Positions 1 to 7,883 of a stretch of DNA of 13,970 nucleotides are shown here, in pieces. This stretch comes from an uncultured Saprospiraceae bacterium (lineage in GTDB: Bacteria; Bacteroidota; Bacteroidia; Chitinophagales; Saprospiraceae): positions 1-13,970 of the forward strand of contig CAKUWM010000045.1 in the NCBI GenBank assembly GCA_934699305.1. Reading direction: 5' to 3'. The notes under the pieces were generated by a model, which was not told the origin of the DNA, did no database searches, and worked only from the letters and a program-made list of their open reading frames with translations. Both the position numbers and the translations under genes were made by a program. Every line of letters begins with the position of its first letter. The first letter of the stretch is position 1.

Positions 1-2
1 AA

Positions 3-110
3 ACCTTTGAGCAATTCAACGGAACAAAAATAACGCTTGATGTAGAGCTGTTTACTTGGGAGAAATTGGATTATGTGGAGAAGGTGAAAGTGGCTTTTGA
101 AATTGAATAG
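3..110 (+). CDS. C-terminal end of an unidentified protein (5' end outside window)
   Basis: The third forward frame is open from the window edge to a TAG at 108-110, giving 35 residues that end in a charged, beta-strand-like tail (KVKVAFEIE). The composition, alternating hydrophobic and charged residues, looks like real coding sequence rather than a chance frame. The fragment is too short to assign a family. A palindrome-rich element begins about 10 bp after the stop and could serve as its 3' end. The 87-residue minus-strand frame over the same region is judged a shadow. The main doubt is length: 35 codons can stay open by chance. Confidence 0.5.
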   Translation, partial: TFEQFNGTKITLDVELFTWEKLDYVEKVKVAFEIE

Positions 111-119
111 CGTTTCTAA

Positions 120-218
120 AATCAAGAACCTCAGGGCAAGCCCACGAAGTATGAATATGAAATTGTCTTTTCGATCGAGGCAAGCCTCGAGATATTAAAT
201 CCCACTGGTGGGAATTAA
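120..218. repeat. REP-like cluster of three palindromes
   Basis: Three inverted repeats lie in tandem. GGGCAAGCCC (134-143) and TCGAGGCAAGCCTCGA (175-190) share the core GGCAAGCC. The third pairs 195-205 with 208-218 around a TG loop (TCCCAC-TG-GTGGGA, extended to 11 bp with one mismatch). The segment is more GC-rich than its surroundings and directly follows the stop of the upstream gene. Compact palindromes between genes suggest a repetitive extragenic palindrome (REP/BIME-type) element or an mRNA 3'-end structure. Only one copy is in the window, so repetitiveness is inference; the palindromes are seen directly. Confidence 0.6.
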
Positions 219-432
219 AATAATACTGTCTGTTTGAACAAATAATCTCGAGCTTTATTTCGGAGTTATATAAGGTTTGATTAGCAAATACAATTACCTC
301 CACATGATAAATCAAAAAGTAGTCGTCGTCTGAAACTGAAAATAGATCTCAACTGAATTTAATATTTAATATTCTAAAGATATTAAGATCATGTTTTTTG
401 TGTTTTTTTAGTCAACTATAATGATTTAAAAA
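219..432. other. AT-rich intergenic stretch with no recognised content
   Basis: Between the palindrome cluster and the stop of the minus-strand regulator there are about 210 bp of AT-rich DNA with T-rich runs (around 392-410) and the short repeat AATATTTAATATT near 360-372. No convincing gene, RNA gene or hairpin terminator for either flanking gene was seen. Confidence 0.5.
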
Positions 433-1614
433 TTAATTTGAGATGAGATACATAAGCTCTATGGGTTCAATAGCTGAAAAGAATGGTGCTGAAAAAGATT
501 CAAAAAATCGAAGAATATTTTGCTCAGAAATATTTTTCCCTTTTTTAACTAATAAGATTGGAAACGATGCCGGAATTGTTAGGAGGCTAGGTGTTAAGAA
601 CAATCCCGCAATCAATCCGTTTTCTTCATTATAATTATTAATATTTAGATAAGAATGGACGCTATTGCTTTTTAGATTCCTATTTGCCTTGCTATTTTTT
701 AGCTTAATGCGCAGAGTATTGTTATCCATATGCGCTACAGAGCCATTAAAAATTTTATTTTCAAACGTTGCTTCCACTTCCGAAGTTTCTTGTATCACTA
801 ATGTACCATTAAGAATAGTTCCATTTTTGTAAGGCCAGTAAAATTTATAGTCTCCAACAAAAGTTTTAGAAATTAACAATTTTGGCAGATCGTCTAAAGA
901 CGAGGGGGTAACTGTTTCGACCGTAAAGTTTTTGTTCAGCAAAAATGAGGTAACCTTATTATTTGTAATTCCATTGATCTTTTCCATGGCCTCTTCTTTG
1001 GATGTTGTCTTTTCCATAATAACATTTCCTGCAGTCGGCGAACCATCCCTCTTAATCGTGCTATAAGTTCCTATAAGAATAGGTCTGCCATGTTTTATGG
1101 TTCCCGAAAAAAACGAATAAAATGCTCGGATGGGGGCGGTGTCCCCTTTTTTTTCAAGATATAAAAAAGTATAGCTTTCAACAACATCAAATGTACCTTT
1201 CCAAAAGGACGGTGTATGATTAGCGTCATTAAAATCGATGGTAACCCATTTTTTTTCTTTGATAGTTACCAATCCTTTGCCAATCACCCTTTTTGCATAC
1301 GAGAAATAATACAGCACATAGTATATAGTTTCAACTTTACTAAATCCCTTAGTAAATTCTTTTTCTATACTCGTGAAAACATCACTTTCAACATCATATT
1401 TCAGATCGTACGCTGTAAGTATTGTTGTGAATATTTCTTCCCTATTTTTCCCTTCAATTATTTTTTGAGGATATTTCCCTATGTTTTTCGCCTTGCTTAA
1501 TGAATAATAATTAATTCTTTCACTGATATTACTTTGGCTGATTTTATGTTCCTTTAAAAAAGAAAGCAGCCTTTCAATTAACACCGCGTATTCATTCAAT
1601 CTAATGGTTTTCAT
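433..1614 (-). CDS. Probable one-component regulator: HTH-like N-terminus plus duplicated beta-rich domain
   Basis: This is a 393-residue protein with no signal peptide or clear membrane segment. ATG 1612-1614 is preferred to the upstream in-frame ATG (1657-1659), which would add 15 hydrophobic residues from the AT-rich leader; there is no SD sequence to decide. Residues about 10-70 (LLSFLKEHKISQSNISERIN, then LSKAKN) resemble an XRE/Cro-type helix-turn-helix. The rest contains two units that align by eye: about 98-202 (KGLVTIKE, FWKGTF, LYLEKK, IGTYSTIKRDGSP, NVIMEK) and about 256-358 (NGTLVIQE, FNGSV, LRIKLKN, AGLFLTPSLLTIP, ILLVKKG). They look like beta-sheet ligand-binding or sensor modules. 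The gene is divergent from the susCD operon, with an operator-like palindrome cluster between them, so local regulation is the likeliest role. I cannot name the family; the DNA-binding call is inference. Confidence 0.6.
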   Translation of the reverse strand: MKTIRLNEYAVLIERLLSFLKEHKISQSNISERINYYSLSKAKNIGKYPQKIIEGKNREEIFTTILTAYDLKYDVESDVFTSIEKEFTKGFSKVETIYYVLYYFSYAKRVIGKGLVTIKEKKWVTIDFNDANHTPSFWKGTFDVVESYTFLYLEKKGDTAPIRAFYSFFSGTIKHGRPILIGTYSTIKRDGSPTAGNVIMEKTTSKEEAMEKINGITNNKVTSFLLNKNFTVETVTPSSLDDLPKLLISKTFVGDYKFYWPYKNGTILNGTLVIQETSEVEATFENKIFNGSVAHMDNNTLRIKLKNSKANRNLKSNSVHSYLNINNYNEENGLIAGLFLTPSLLTIPASFPILLVKKGKNISEQNILRFFESFSAPFFSAIEPIELMYLISN

Positions 1615-1665
1615 AATAAAAGTTTTGATAAAGTAAATTAAACAAAAAATTGAAAACAATAGAAT

Positions 1666-1713
1666 ATTTCTGAAATTTTCTGAAATAAACGATAGAATAT
1701 TTTTTCTCAGAAA
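1666..1713. promoter_or_regulatory. Operator candidate: TTTC/GAAA palindrome cluster
   Basis: Three palindromes with TTTC/GAAA arms lie between the divergent regulator and susC. ATTTCTGAAAT (1666-1676, centre 1671) and TTTCTGAAA (1677-1685, centre 1681) form a perfect 10-bp tandem repeat, TTTCTGAAAT at 1667-1676 and 1677-1686. TTTCTCAGAAA (1703-1713) has the same arms with a wider centre. In addition ATAGAATATT occurs at 1659-1668 and 1692-1701, 33 bp apart, close to three helical turns. The cluster is 52-99 bp upstream of the regulator start and 58-106 bp upstream of the susC start, suitable for one protein to control both. The repeats are observed; operator function is inferred. Confidence 0.55.
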
Positions 1714-1722
1714 TTAAAGTTC

Positions 1723-1730
1723 TAATATTG
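1723..1730 (+). promoter_or_regulatory. Weak candidate -7 element of the susC operon
   Basis: TAATATTG differs at one position from the Bacteroidota -7 consensus TAnnTTTG and lies 41 bp upstream of the susC ATG, just after the palindrome cluster. No clear TTTG -33 element is found at the expected spacing; only a T-run (1701-1705) is there. A factor bound at the third palindrome (1703-1713) would overlap the spacer. Low confidence because such octamers are frequent in AT-rich DNA. Confidence 0.25.
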
Positions 1731-1771
1731 GATAAGCTTAATAACAAAACGTTGAACTAAAACAAAACTAT

Positions 1772-4700
1772 ATGAACATTAAACCAATTCAAGTACTCAT
1801 ATGCTTTATAATGATGATTAGTGGTGGCTCTCTCTTCAGTCAAAGTGTTACGATTAGCGGAACCGTAAAGGATTCGATTGGAAATACATTACCCGGGGCA
1901 TCTGTCATAATCGATGGCACTAGCAAGGGGACTACTACTGATTTTGATGGAAAATACACTATCGAAATCGAATCTTCCAATTTAAAATCCAAAGGTGGCA
2001 CCTACGCATTTTTGGTTGCAAGTTATGTTGGCTATGCCAGTAGCAGAAAAGAAATTGGAGATAAAACTTCAATCAATTTCACTCTTAATGAAGATCTGAA
2101 TGCGTTAGATGAGATAGTCCTCACAGCATTGGGAATAAGTAGAGAAAAAAAATCTTTAGGATATGCCACTGAAGAAGTAAAAGGCGATAAACTCGGACTT
2201 TCTGCAGAAAGCAATGTTGTCAATCTTTTATCTGGACAGGCCGCTGGAGTTCAGGTTACCGGAAGTAGTAATATTGGAGGATCGTCCAGTGTAATTATCA
2301 GAGGAATAAGTTCTTTAGGTGGAAATAATCAACCTTTATTCGTCATTGACGGGACTCCAATGATAAACAATAACATGAATTCTACAAGAACTCAGGAAGG
2401 TAGTAGAGGACGAGATTATGGTAATGGAATTGGTGATATTAATCCAGAAGACATTGCATCCATTACCGTTCTAAAAGGCGCAAATGCATCTGCCTTATAT
2501 GGATCAAGAGCTGCCAATGGGGTCGTTTTAATTACCACCAAAAAAGGTGGAAGCAATAAAAAAGGAATCGGAATTTCTATTTCAAATTCTCTCGAGATCG
2601 GTAAAGTATTTGATTTACCAAAATTCCAAAACGAATATGGTGGAGGAGCAACACAGAATTTTGGTGATTATAATGGAGAGTTAATTCCAGATTACAACAC
2701 TGATGAAAGTTGGGGTCCTAAATTAGACGGTACCTTAGTAAGACAATACTATAGTTGGTTCAAAGATGATCCTGATTACGGTAAAAAAACGCCTTGGATT
2801 GCACATCCTAATAACGTTTTAGATTTTTATAACACCGCAATAAACAAAAAACTGAACGTCGCCTTAGCCGGCAGCGGAGAAAAGGGCCAGTTCAGAGTGT
2901 CCTATACAAATTTAAATCAAGAAGGTGTTGTACCTAATAGTTTTATGAAGCGTAATACCATAAATGCTAGTACGACCTATAACATTTCGGATCGACTTGA
3001 AGCAGGAGCCAATGTAACTTACACCAATACCTATACTAAAGGTCGTCCAGCTTTTGGTTCTTCTGGAAGTGGCATGGAAGAGGGCTCCGGTACAGATTCA
3101 CCTGTAAGAGGAATCGTCCAGTGGTTTCAAAGACAAGTTGATCTTGATCGAGATAAAGATTATCAAACCCAATATGCAACTTCAAAATCTTGGAATATTA
3201 CCTCACCCACAAATTTAAACGCAAAATTCTGGGATAATCCATACTTTACAATTTACAATAACTACACCGAAGATTGGAAAAATAGAGTTTTTGGAAACGT
3301 GTTTGCGAAGTATAAGATACTTGATAACTTAACTTTTGAAGTTAATGCAAGAACTGACTTCTATACCTTTCGGTCTGAAGCAAGAATAGTAAAAGGGAGC
3401 CAAGGCAATCTTTTTAATGGTGGAGAATATCAGGAATTCCTTAGAGAATTTCAAGAAAATAATTTTGATGGTTTACTTAGATACCAGACAGATCTATCCG
3501 AGTCGATTTCATTAATAGTAAACGCTGGGGGTAATAGAAGAGATTTTAGGAGTCACAAAAATGGTGGTATAACCATTGGAGGGTTGTCTGTCCCAACTTT
3601 ATATAGCTTAGAGTCCTCAATTGATAGACCAATTATTGAAGACACCAGTTCTAGAAAAAGAGTTAATAGCCTATATTCAAGTATTAGCCTAAGCTATAAA
3701 GGCATGTTGTATTTAGATGGTTCTTACAGGTCTGACTGGTCTTCAACATTACCTGCAAAAAATAATTCATACCAATACCCATCCTTAAGCGGAAGCTTTG
3801 TTTTTTCTGAATTAATGCATTCTGACATATTAACTTTCGGAAAACTAAGAGCAGGATGGTCAAAAGTTGGTAATGATACTGATCCGTACAACCTTGTTAG
3901 TGCTTTTTCGCAGGATGTAGCATATGGAAGTTTTCCAGTGTATAGTGTTCCTGATAGACTTAATAATTCTAATTTACTACCAGAGGAAACCTATTCCAAA
4001 GAAATCGGATTTGACCTTAAATTAATTAAAAATATTGATGTTGCCTTTACATATTATAACAGTTATACCACTAATCAGATTATTACATTACCAGTTTCTT
4101 CAACTTCTGCATATTCTTCGTTAATTATCAACGCGGGTAGATTAAGTAATCGAGGTATAGAAGCAAATTTAGGAGCATCAATAATACGTAATCCTACTGG
4201 TTTCAATTGGGATATATCAGCAAATTTTGCCAAAAACGTAAGTAAGGTGGTAAGTCTTTATTCAGACGAGTCGGGCAATGACATTCAATCGGTAGTTATA
4301 AACAATAGAAGCTCGAGTGTTCTTGTAACTGCAGAAGTGGGTCAGCCCTATGGAACATTTGTCGTTGATGGATTTAAAAGAAATGAGGCTGGCGAAAAAC
4401 TGGTTGATAATGACGGGAAATTCATCAGAGAACGAGGGGTGAAAAAAGGCAGTTATCTTCCTGATTGGACGGGCGGTTTTTACAATACTTTTAGTTATAA
4501 AGGCTTTTCTTTAACGGCGAATGTTGCTATCCAACAAGGTGGATTAATCTATTCGTATACCAATGCTGTAGGAGCAAGAACTGGACAATTGGTCAATACT
4601 ATTGGGCTTAATGATAAAGGCAATCCTCTTCGTGACCCTGTTAGTCAAGGTGGTGGTATTAAAGCTAATGGAGTTAACGCAAACGGTCAACCTAATGAAA

Positions 4701-5008
4701 TTTACCAGGAAGCGAAAACTTATTTTAAAAATTTAAATGACTTTTTTGAAGAGTATCTATACGACGCCAGCTTTGTAAAACTAAGGGATATTACTTTAAC
4801 TTATAACATGCCATCTAAATGGTTAGATGGAACCTTTATTGAAGGTTTGGCCCTTTCATTATACGGACGCAACTTGGCAACTTTGCACAAAAACACTCCA
4901 AATATAGATCCTGAAGTAACCTATGGTTCTGGGAACATTCAGGGTATTGAAAATTCAACAACCCCTTCAACACGTTATTTTGGACTTAATGTTAATGTTA
5001 AATTTTAA
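1772..5008 (+). CDS. susC: SusC/RagA-family TonB-dependent outer-membrane receptor
   Basis: A 1078-residue outer-membrane protein that, with its SusD partner, should import an oligomeric substrate into the periplasm using TonB energy. It has a signal peptide (about 1-23, ending SLFS before QSV), a carboxypeptidase-regulatory-like domain (about 27-105, with GTVKDSIGNTLPGASV and GTTTDFDGKY), a TonB-box-like stretch (ALDEIVLTALG, about 111-121), a plug domain (about 130-260, with VIIRGISS, PLFVIDGTPM, and ITVLKGANASALYGSRAANG at 231-250), and a long beta-barrel ending in the aromatic terminus VNVKF. Length and order are usual for SusC. Four base pairs separate it from susD, as in typical pairs. 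The sequence does not give the substrate; the downstream peptidases suggest peptides. Family assignment is secure; the symbol denotes the family, not starch specificity. Confidence 0.95.
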   Translation: MNIKPIQVLICFIMMISGGSLFSQSVTISGTVKDSIGNTLPGASVIIDGTSKGTTTDFDGKYTIEIESSNLKSKGGTYAFLVASYVGYASSRKEIGDKTSINFTLNEDLNALDEIVLTALGISREKKSLGYATEEVKGDKLGLSAESNVVNLLSGQAAGVQVTGSSNIGGSSSVIIRGISSLGGNNQPLFVIDGTPMINNNMNSTRTQEGSRGRDYGNGIGDINPEDIASITVLKGANASALYGSRAANGVVLITTKKGGSNKKGIGISISNSLEIGKVFDLPKFQNEYGGGATQNFGDYNGELIPDYNTDESWGPKLDGTLVRQYYSWFKDDPDYGKKTPWIAHPNNVLDFYNTAINKKLNVALAGSGEKGQFRVSYTNLNQEGVVPNSFMKRNTINASTTYNISDRLEAGANVTYTNTYTKGRPAFGSSGSGMEEGSGTDSPVRGIVQWFQRQVDLDRDKDYQTQYATSKSWNITSPTNLNAKFWDNPYFTIYNNYTEDWKNRVFGNVFAKYKILDNLTFEVNARTDFYTFRSEARIVKGSQGNLFNGGEYQEFLREFQENNFDGLLRYQTDLSESISLIVNAGGNRRDFRSHKNGGITIGGLSVPTLYSLESSIDRPIIEDTSSRKRVNSLYSSISLSYKGMLYLDGSYRSDWSSTLPAKNNSYQYPSLSGSFVFSELMHSDILTFGKLRAGWSKVGNDTDPYNLVSAFSQDVAYGSFPVYSVPDRLNNSNLLPEETYSKEIGFDLKLIKNIDVAFTYYNSYTTNQIITLPVSSTSAYSSLIINAGRLSNRGIEANLGASIIRNPTGFNWDISANFAKNVSKVVSLYSDESGNDIQSVVINNRSSSVLVTAEVGQPYGTFVVDGFKRNEAGEKLVDNDGKFIRERGVKKGSYLPDWTGGFYNTFSYKGFSLTANVAIQQGGLIYSYTNAVGARTGQLVNTIGLNDKGNPLRDPVSQGGGIKANGVNANGQPNEIYQEAKTYFKNLNDFFEEYLYDASFVKLRDITLTYNMPSKWLDGTFIEGLALSLYGRNLATLHKNTPNIDPEVTYGSGNIQGIENSTTPSTRYFGLNVNVKF

Positions 5009-5012
5009 AATT

Positions 5013-6494
5013 ATGAAAAAGTCTTTTCAACAGATAATATTAAACGGTGCAGTTCTTTTTTTAATTCTTACAGGCTGTACTAGCGATTTTGAAGAAATTA
5101 ATTCAAATCCGAATGAACCTATAATGGTGGAAACTTCACAATTACTAACTTCCGCCATCAAGAGTGCCAAAGAAACTCTTTTCTCGCAAGAGACAAGCTC
5201 GATACTTTATGCGCAATTTTGGGCGGAAACAGATTACACGGACGCGAGTACATATTCTAGTCCAGAATCTAGTTTCTATAAATTCTACAATGGCCCTTTG
5301 GCAGATTTACAGTCAATAATAAACTATAACTCTGATGAGGAAACAAAATCTGAAGTACTTAAATCGGGATCTAATGCTAATCAACTAGCAGTTGCCAGAA
5401 TTATGAAGGCATGGGTGTTTTTAAATGTAACAGATACTTGGGGAGATGTTCCCTACTCTGAAGCTCTTCAAGGTAGAAATAACTCCAGCCCAAAATACGA
5501 TAATCAGGCTGACATTTATACTGATATAATCAAAGAACTTAAAGAGGCATCTGCTCAAATTGCTTTAGATGAATTAGCAGTTAAAGGTGATATTCTATAC
5601 AATGGAGATATGATCAAATGGAGAAAGTTCGCTAATTCTCTATTATTAAGAATTGGCATGCGCCTTTCAAACGTTTCACCACAAGAAGGAAAAGAACTCG
5701 TAATCAAAGCTTTGACAGACGGAATATTTGAAAGCAATGAGGACAATGCACTTTACAAACATCTTGATGATGAGAATAATGCCAATGGTCATTATATCAA
5801 CTTTATTAGACGTCAAGATTATGCCATAAGCAATACCATGATATCATATATGAGTGCAGGTACACAATCTTCCACCTATGATCCAAGGATAGAAAAATAT
5901 GCGAAGCCAGCGGAAAGCCCGCAATACAACAATGGGATAAATCTTTATATTAACAACATTGGCGGCATGCCGTATGGTGTTAGTACAGAGGTGGCAACAG
6001 CTTTACCAAACACCTATAGTTCTTTCCCTGGAGATGCAGTTAAAAGCAAAACGTCACCCACAATTTTCATGAGTTACCCAGAATTACTTTTTATTAAAGC
6101 TGAAGCTATCCAAAGAAATTGGATCGATGGAGATGCCGAACAAACCATGAAGGAGGCCATCAATGCAAGTATGGATTTTTGGGAGATCCCAAATAATCTT
6201 GCCATAGCATATATTGAGGGAATAAATTTCGACTCTAATGAAGCATTAAAAACAATCATAACCCAAAAATGGATAGCGCTTTACATGCAAGGTGTTACAG
6301 CATGGTCAGATTGGAGAAGAACAGCTTATCCAGTTTTAACACCTGGCCCATATACCCAAGCTACGAATGAAATACCTCGACGACGTGCATATACCTCTGA
6401 AGAATACACATTAAACGGTGTCAACGTTCGAGAAGCTATTGAAAGACAAGGCCCGGATAATTTTGAAACTAGAATGTGGTGGGATAAACAATAA
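5013..6494 (+). CDS. susD: SusD/RagB-family surface lipoprotein (SusD-like_2 type)
   Basis: A 493-residue substrate-binding lipoprotein expected to form the lid of the SusC channel. ATG 5013 is chosen over the in-frame ATG at 4923 because it lies 4 bp after the susC stop and opens a lipoprotein signal: MKK, a hydrophobic stretch, and lipobox LTGC with Cys22. The acidic residues just after it (TSDFEE) resemble Bacteroidota surface-export signals. SusD-like_2 hallmarks include DFEEINSNPNEP near the N-terminus, WRKFANSLLLRIGMR (Trp203), YPELLFIKAEA, QKWIALYMQG (Trp420), SDWRRTAYP, and a C-terminal IPRR followed by TRMWWDK. Length is normal and no frameshift is seen. The ligand cannot be read from the sequence; peptides are inferred from the neighbours. 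The symbol denotes the family only. Confidence 0.93.
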   Translation: MKKSFQQIILNGAVLFLILTGCTSDFEEINSNPNEPIMVETSQLLTSAIKSAKETLFSQETSSILYAQFWAETDYTDASTYSSPESSFYKFYNGPLADLQSIINYNSDEETKSEVLKSGSNANQLAVARIMKAWVFLNVTDTWGDVPYSEALQGRNNSSPKYDNQADIYTDIIKELKEASAQIALDELAVKGDILYNGDMIKWRKFANSLLLRIGMRLSNVSPQEGKELVIKALTDGIFESNEDNALYKHLDDENNANGHYINFIRRQDYAISNTMISYMSAGTQSSTYDPRIEKYAKPAESPQYNNGINLYINNIGGMPYGVSTEVATALPNTYSSFPGDAVKSKTSPTIFMSYPELLFIKAEAIQRNWIDGDAEQTMKEAINASMDFWEIPNNLAIAYIEGINFDSNEALKTIITQKWIALYMQGVTAWSDWRRTAYPVLTPGPYTQATNEIPRRRAYTSEEYTLNGVNVREAIERQGPDNFETRMWWDKQ

Positions 6495-6518
6495 TCATCA
6501 TTTTCAAATTTCACGATT

Positions 6519-6538
6519 TTCCTTTAGATAAAAAGGAA
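6519..6538 (+). other. Hairpin between susD and the symporter gene
   Basis: A 7-bp perfect inverted repeat, TTCCTTT (6519-6525) and AAAGGAA (6532-6538) with a 6-nt loop, lies 25 bp after the susD stop. No T-run follows, so it is not a classic terminator. It could stabilise the susCD part of a processed transcript or attenuate read-through, giving more SusCD than downstream enzymes. The remaining 120 bp before the symporter show no convincing Bacteroidota promoter. Confidence 0.35.
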
Positions 6539-6658
6539 TTATAAATAGTTCCGTTTAAATGAAATTCACAACAAACCTCATCACATGCATCTTTTGTGTT
6601 ATAAAACATTAAATGATGCTGTGATTTGAGACAACTAATAAAGTTAAACACAAATTAG

Positions 6659-7843
6659 ATGAAAAAAATTTTCAAAAACATCCCACAGTATATATGGACG
6701 CTTCTAGGACTAATTTTAGGGGTGTTACTAGGCGGTTTTTTTCCGAAAGATTTGGCTTTCGTAGGGGTAGGAGTTTCATCATTTTTAAATGGATTTATTA
6801 CCATCGTGCCGCTATTAATCTTTTTCGCACTGAGTCCGGCTATAGCCAGCTTAGTTAAAAAAGGTAAGGGAGGAAAGCTTGCAACGTATGTCGTAATCTG
6901 GTACGTCGGAACGTCAGTTGTTGCCGGATTTTTAGGGTTGGTTATATCTTCCATGTTTTTTGAAATGGCACCATCAACTGGAGAAAACAGCTTTTCAGAT
7001 GTCATGGGTATGTTTCAGATGCTAAGTGGGCAAGCGGGAGCTTCTTTGCCATTGATCTCAATTTTAGTAGCAGTGTTAGCTGGATTATTAGCCATAAAAA
7101 TACCGCCTTTAGATCGATTTCTTCAAAAAGTACAGAGCGGAATTTCTCGTTCTTCTGGTTACTTAGGGTATGTAATGATTCCCTTGGTTTTCTTTTTGGG
7201 AATAACATTGGGAATTAAAAGTGGCGCAAGAGAAAGTCTCAATTATTATTTATTGATGTCTTTATACACATTAGGTCTGTGTCTGCTTTGGTGGTTGATT
7301 TTCATGTTCGTTATTTTAAAGTGGATTGCTAAACAACCCTTAAAAAAGGTTATTAAAGAATATTATTTACCAACAGCTGTTTTTGCTGCAGGAACCTGTT
7401 CTTCCTTAGCCACATTACCAATAAACCTTGTTAATGTTAAAAAATATGGTGTAAAGGATGATATTGCAGACTTCGTACTTCCAGTGGGGTCAATACTTAA
7501 TATGGATATGAGCGCATTTGCTTATGTGGCGTATGCACCCTTCATTTTAACCATAATATTTGACGTTCAAATAAGTTGGACCGTTTTATTGATGGCCTGG
7601 CCTGCCATTGTACTATTCACTATTGCAGCTCCGGGATTACCAGCTGGGATGGGAACAGCCCTTTGGAGTTCAACGCTCTTTGCTTCTATGGTAGGGCTTA
7701 CAGGGGATGTGAAAACAGAATTTATTGCCACATGGATTGCCTTATCAGGAGGAATCCCAGACATGCTCAGAACGGCTACCAATTGTACAAGTGACGGATT
7801 TACCGCAATGCTATTCAATCATATCTTTAACAAAAACAAATAA
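6659..7843 (+). CDS. DAACS-family dicarboxylate/amino acid:cation symporter
   Basis: A 394-residue inner-membrane protein with about eight hydrophobic segments plus re-entrant-loop motifs of the Glt/DctA (SDF) family, which imports glutamate, aspartate, neutral amino acids or C4-dicarboxylates with Na+ or H+. Recognisable elements are the first hairpin tip GTCSSLATLP (245-254, where GltPh has a serine-rich SSS-TLP loop), the Na+-site motif NMDMS (281-285, normally NMDGT), the second hairpin GLPAGMGTA (326-334), and the last helix DMLRTATNCTSD (368-379). Compared with GltPh, D368, R371, T372, N375 and D379 match D394, R397, T398, N401 and D405. R371 corresponds to the arginine that binds acidic side chains, so glutamate, aspartate or a dicarboxylate is favoured. 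Family call is secure; substrate is inference. Confidence 0.9.
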   Translation: MKKIFKNIPQYIWTLLGLILGVLLGGFFPKDLAFVGVGVSSFLNGFITIVPLLIFFALSPAIASLVKKGKGGKLATYVVIWYVGTSVVAGFLGLVISSMFFEMAPSTGENSFSDVMGMFQMLSGQAGASLPLISILVAVLAGLLAIKIPPLDRFLQKVQSGISRSSGYLGYVMIPLVFFLGITLGIKSGARESLNYYLLMSLYTLGLCLLWWLIFMFVILKWIAKQPLKKVIKEYYLPTAVFAAGTCSSLATLPINLVNVKKYGVKDDIADFVLPVGSILNMDMSAFAYVAYAPFILTIIFDVQISWTVLLMAWPAIVLFTIAAPGLPAGMGTALWSSTLFASMVGLTGDVKTEFIATWIALSGGIPDMLRTATNCTSDGFTAMLFNHIFNKNK

Positions 7844-7883
7844 GAATCTAAAAAGTAAATAAAAAAATTAAAACCGAATAATT

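Noticed and set aside
52..315. Minus-strand 87-codon open frame
   Set aside because: It runs through the palindrome cluster and overlaps the plus-strand coding end (3-110); composition changes along it and no family features are seen. Explained better by the repeat element.
1216..1500. Plus-strand 94-codon frame antisense to the regulator
   Set aside because: Phenylalanine-rich, low-complexity translation typical of the reverse of an AT-rich gene; lies wholly inside a well-supported gene.
1615..1659. Longer start (ATG 1657-1659) for the minus-strand regulator
   Set aside because: The added 15 residues are hydrophobic and encoded by the AT-rich leader next to the operator candidate; the protein then begins normally at MKTIRLNEY. 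No SD sequence decides it, so it remains possible but less likely.
4923..5012. Upstream in-frame ATG extending susD by 30 residues into susC
   Set aside because: The extension would bury the lipoprotein signal peptide inside the protein; ATG 5013, 4 bp after the susC stop, gives a perfect lipobox.
6592..6628. Possible promoter for the symporter (TTTG 6593-6596 and TTTG 6625-6628)
   Set aside because: The second box lacks the TA of TAnnTTTG and the spacing is several bases too long for the Bacteroidota consensus.
7567..7818. Open frames on both strands inside the end of the symporter gene
   Set aside because: Shadows of a strongly conserved membrane-transport segment; no start context or family features of their own.
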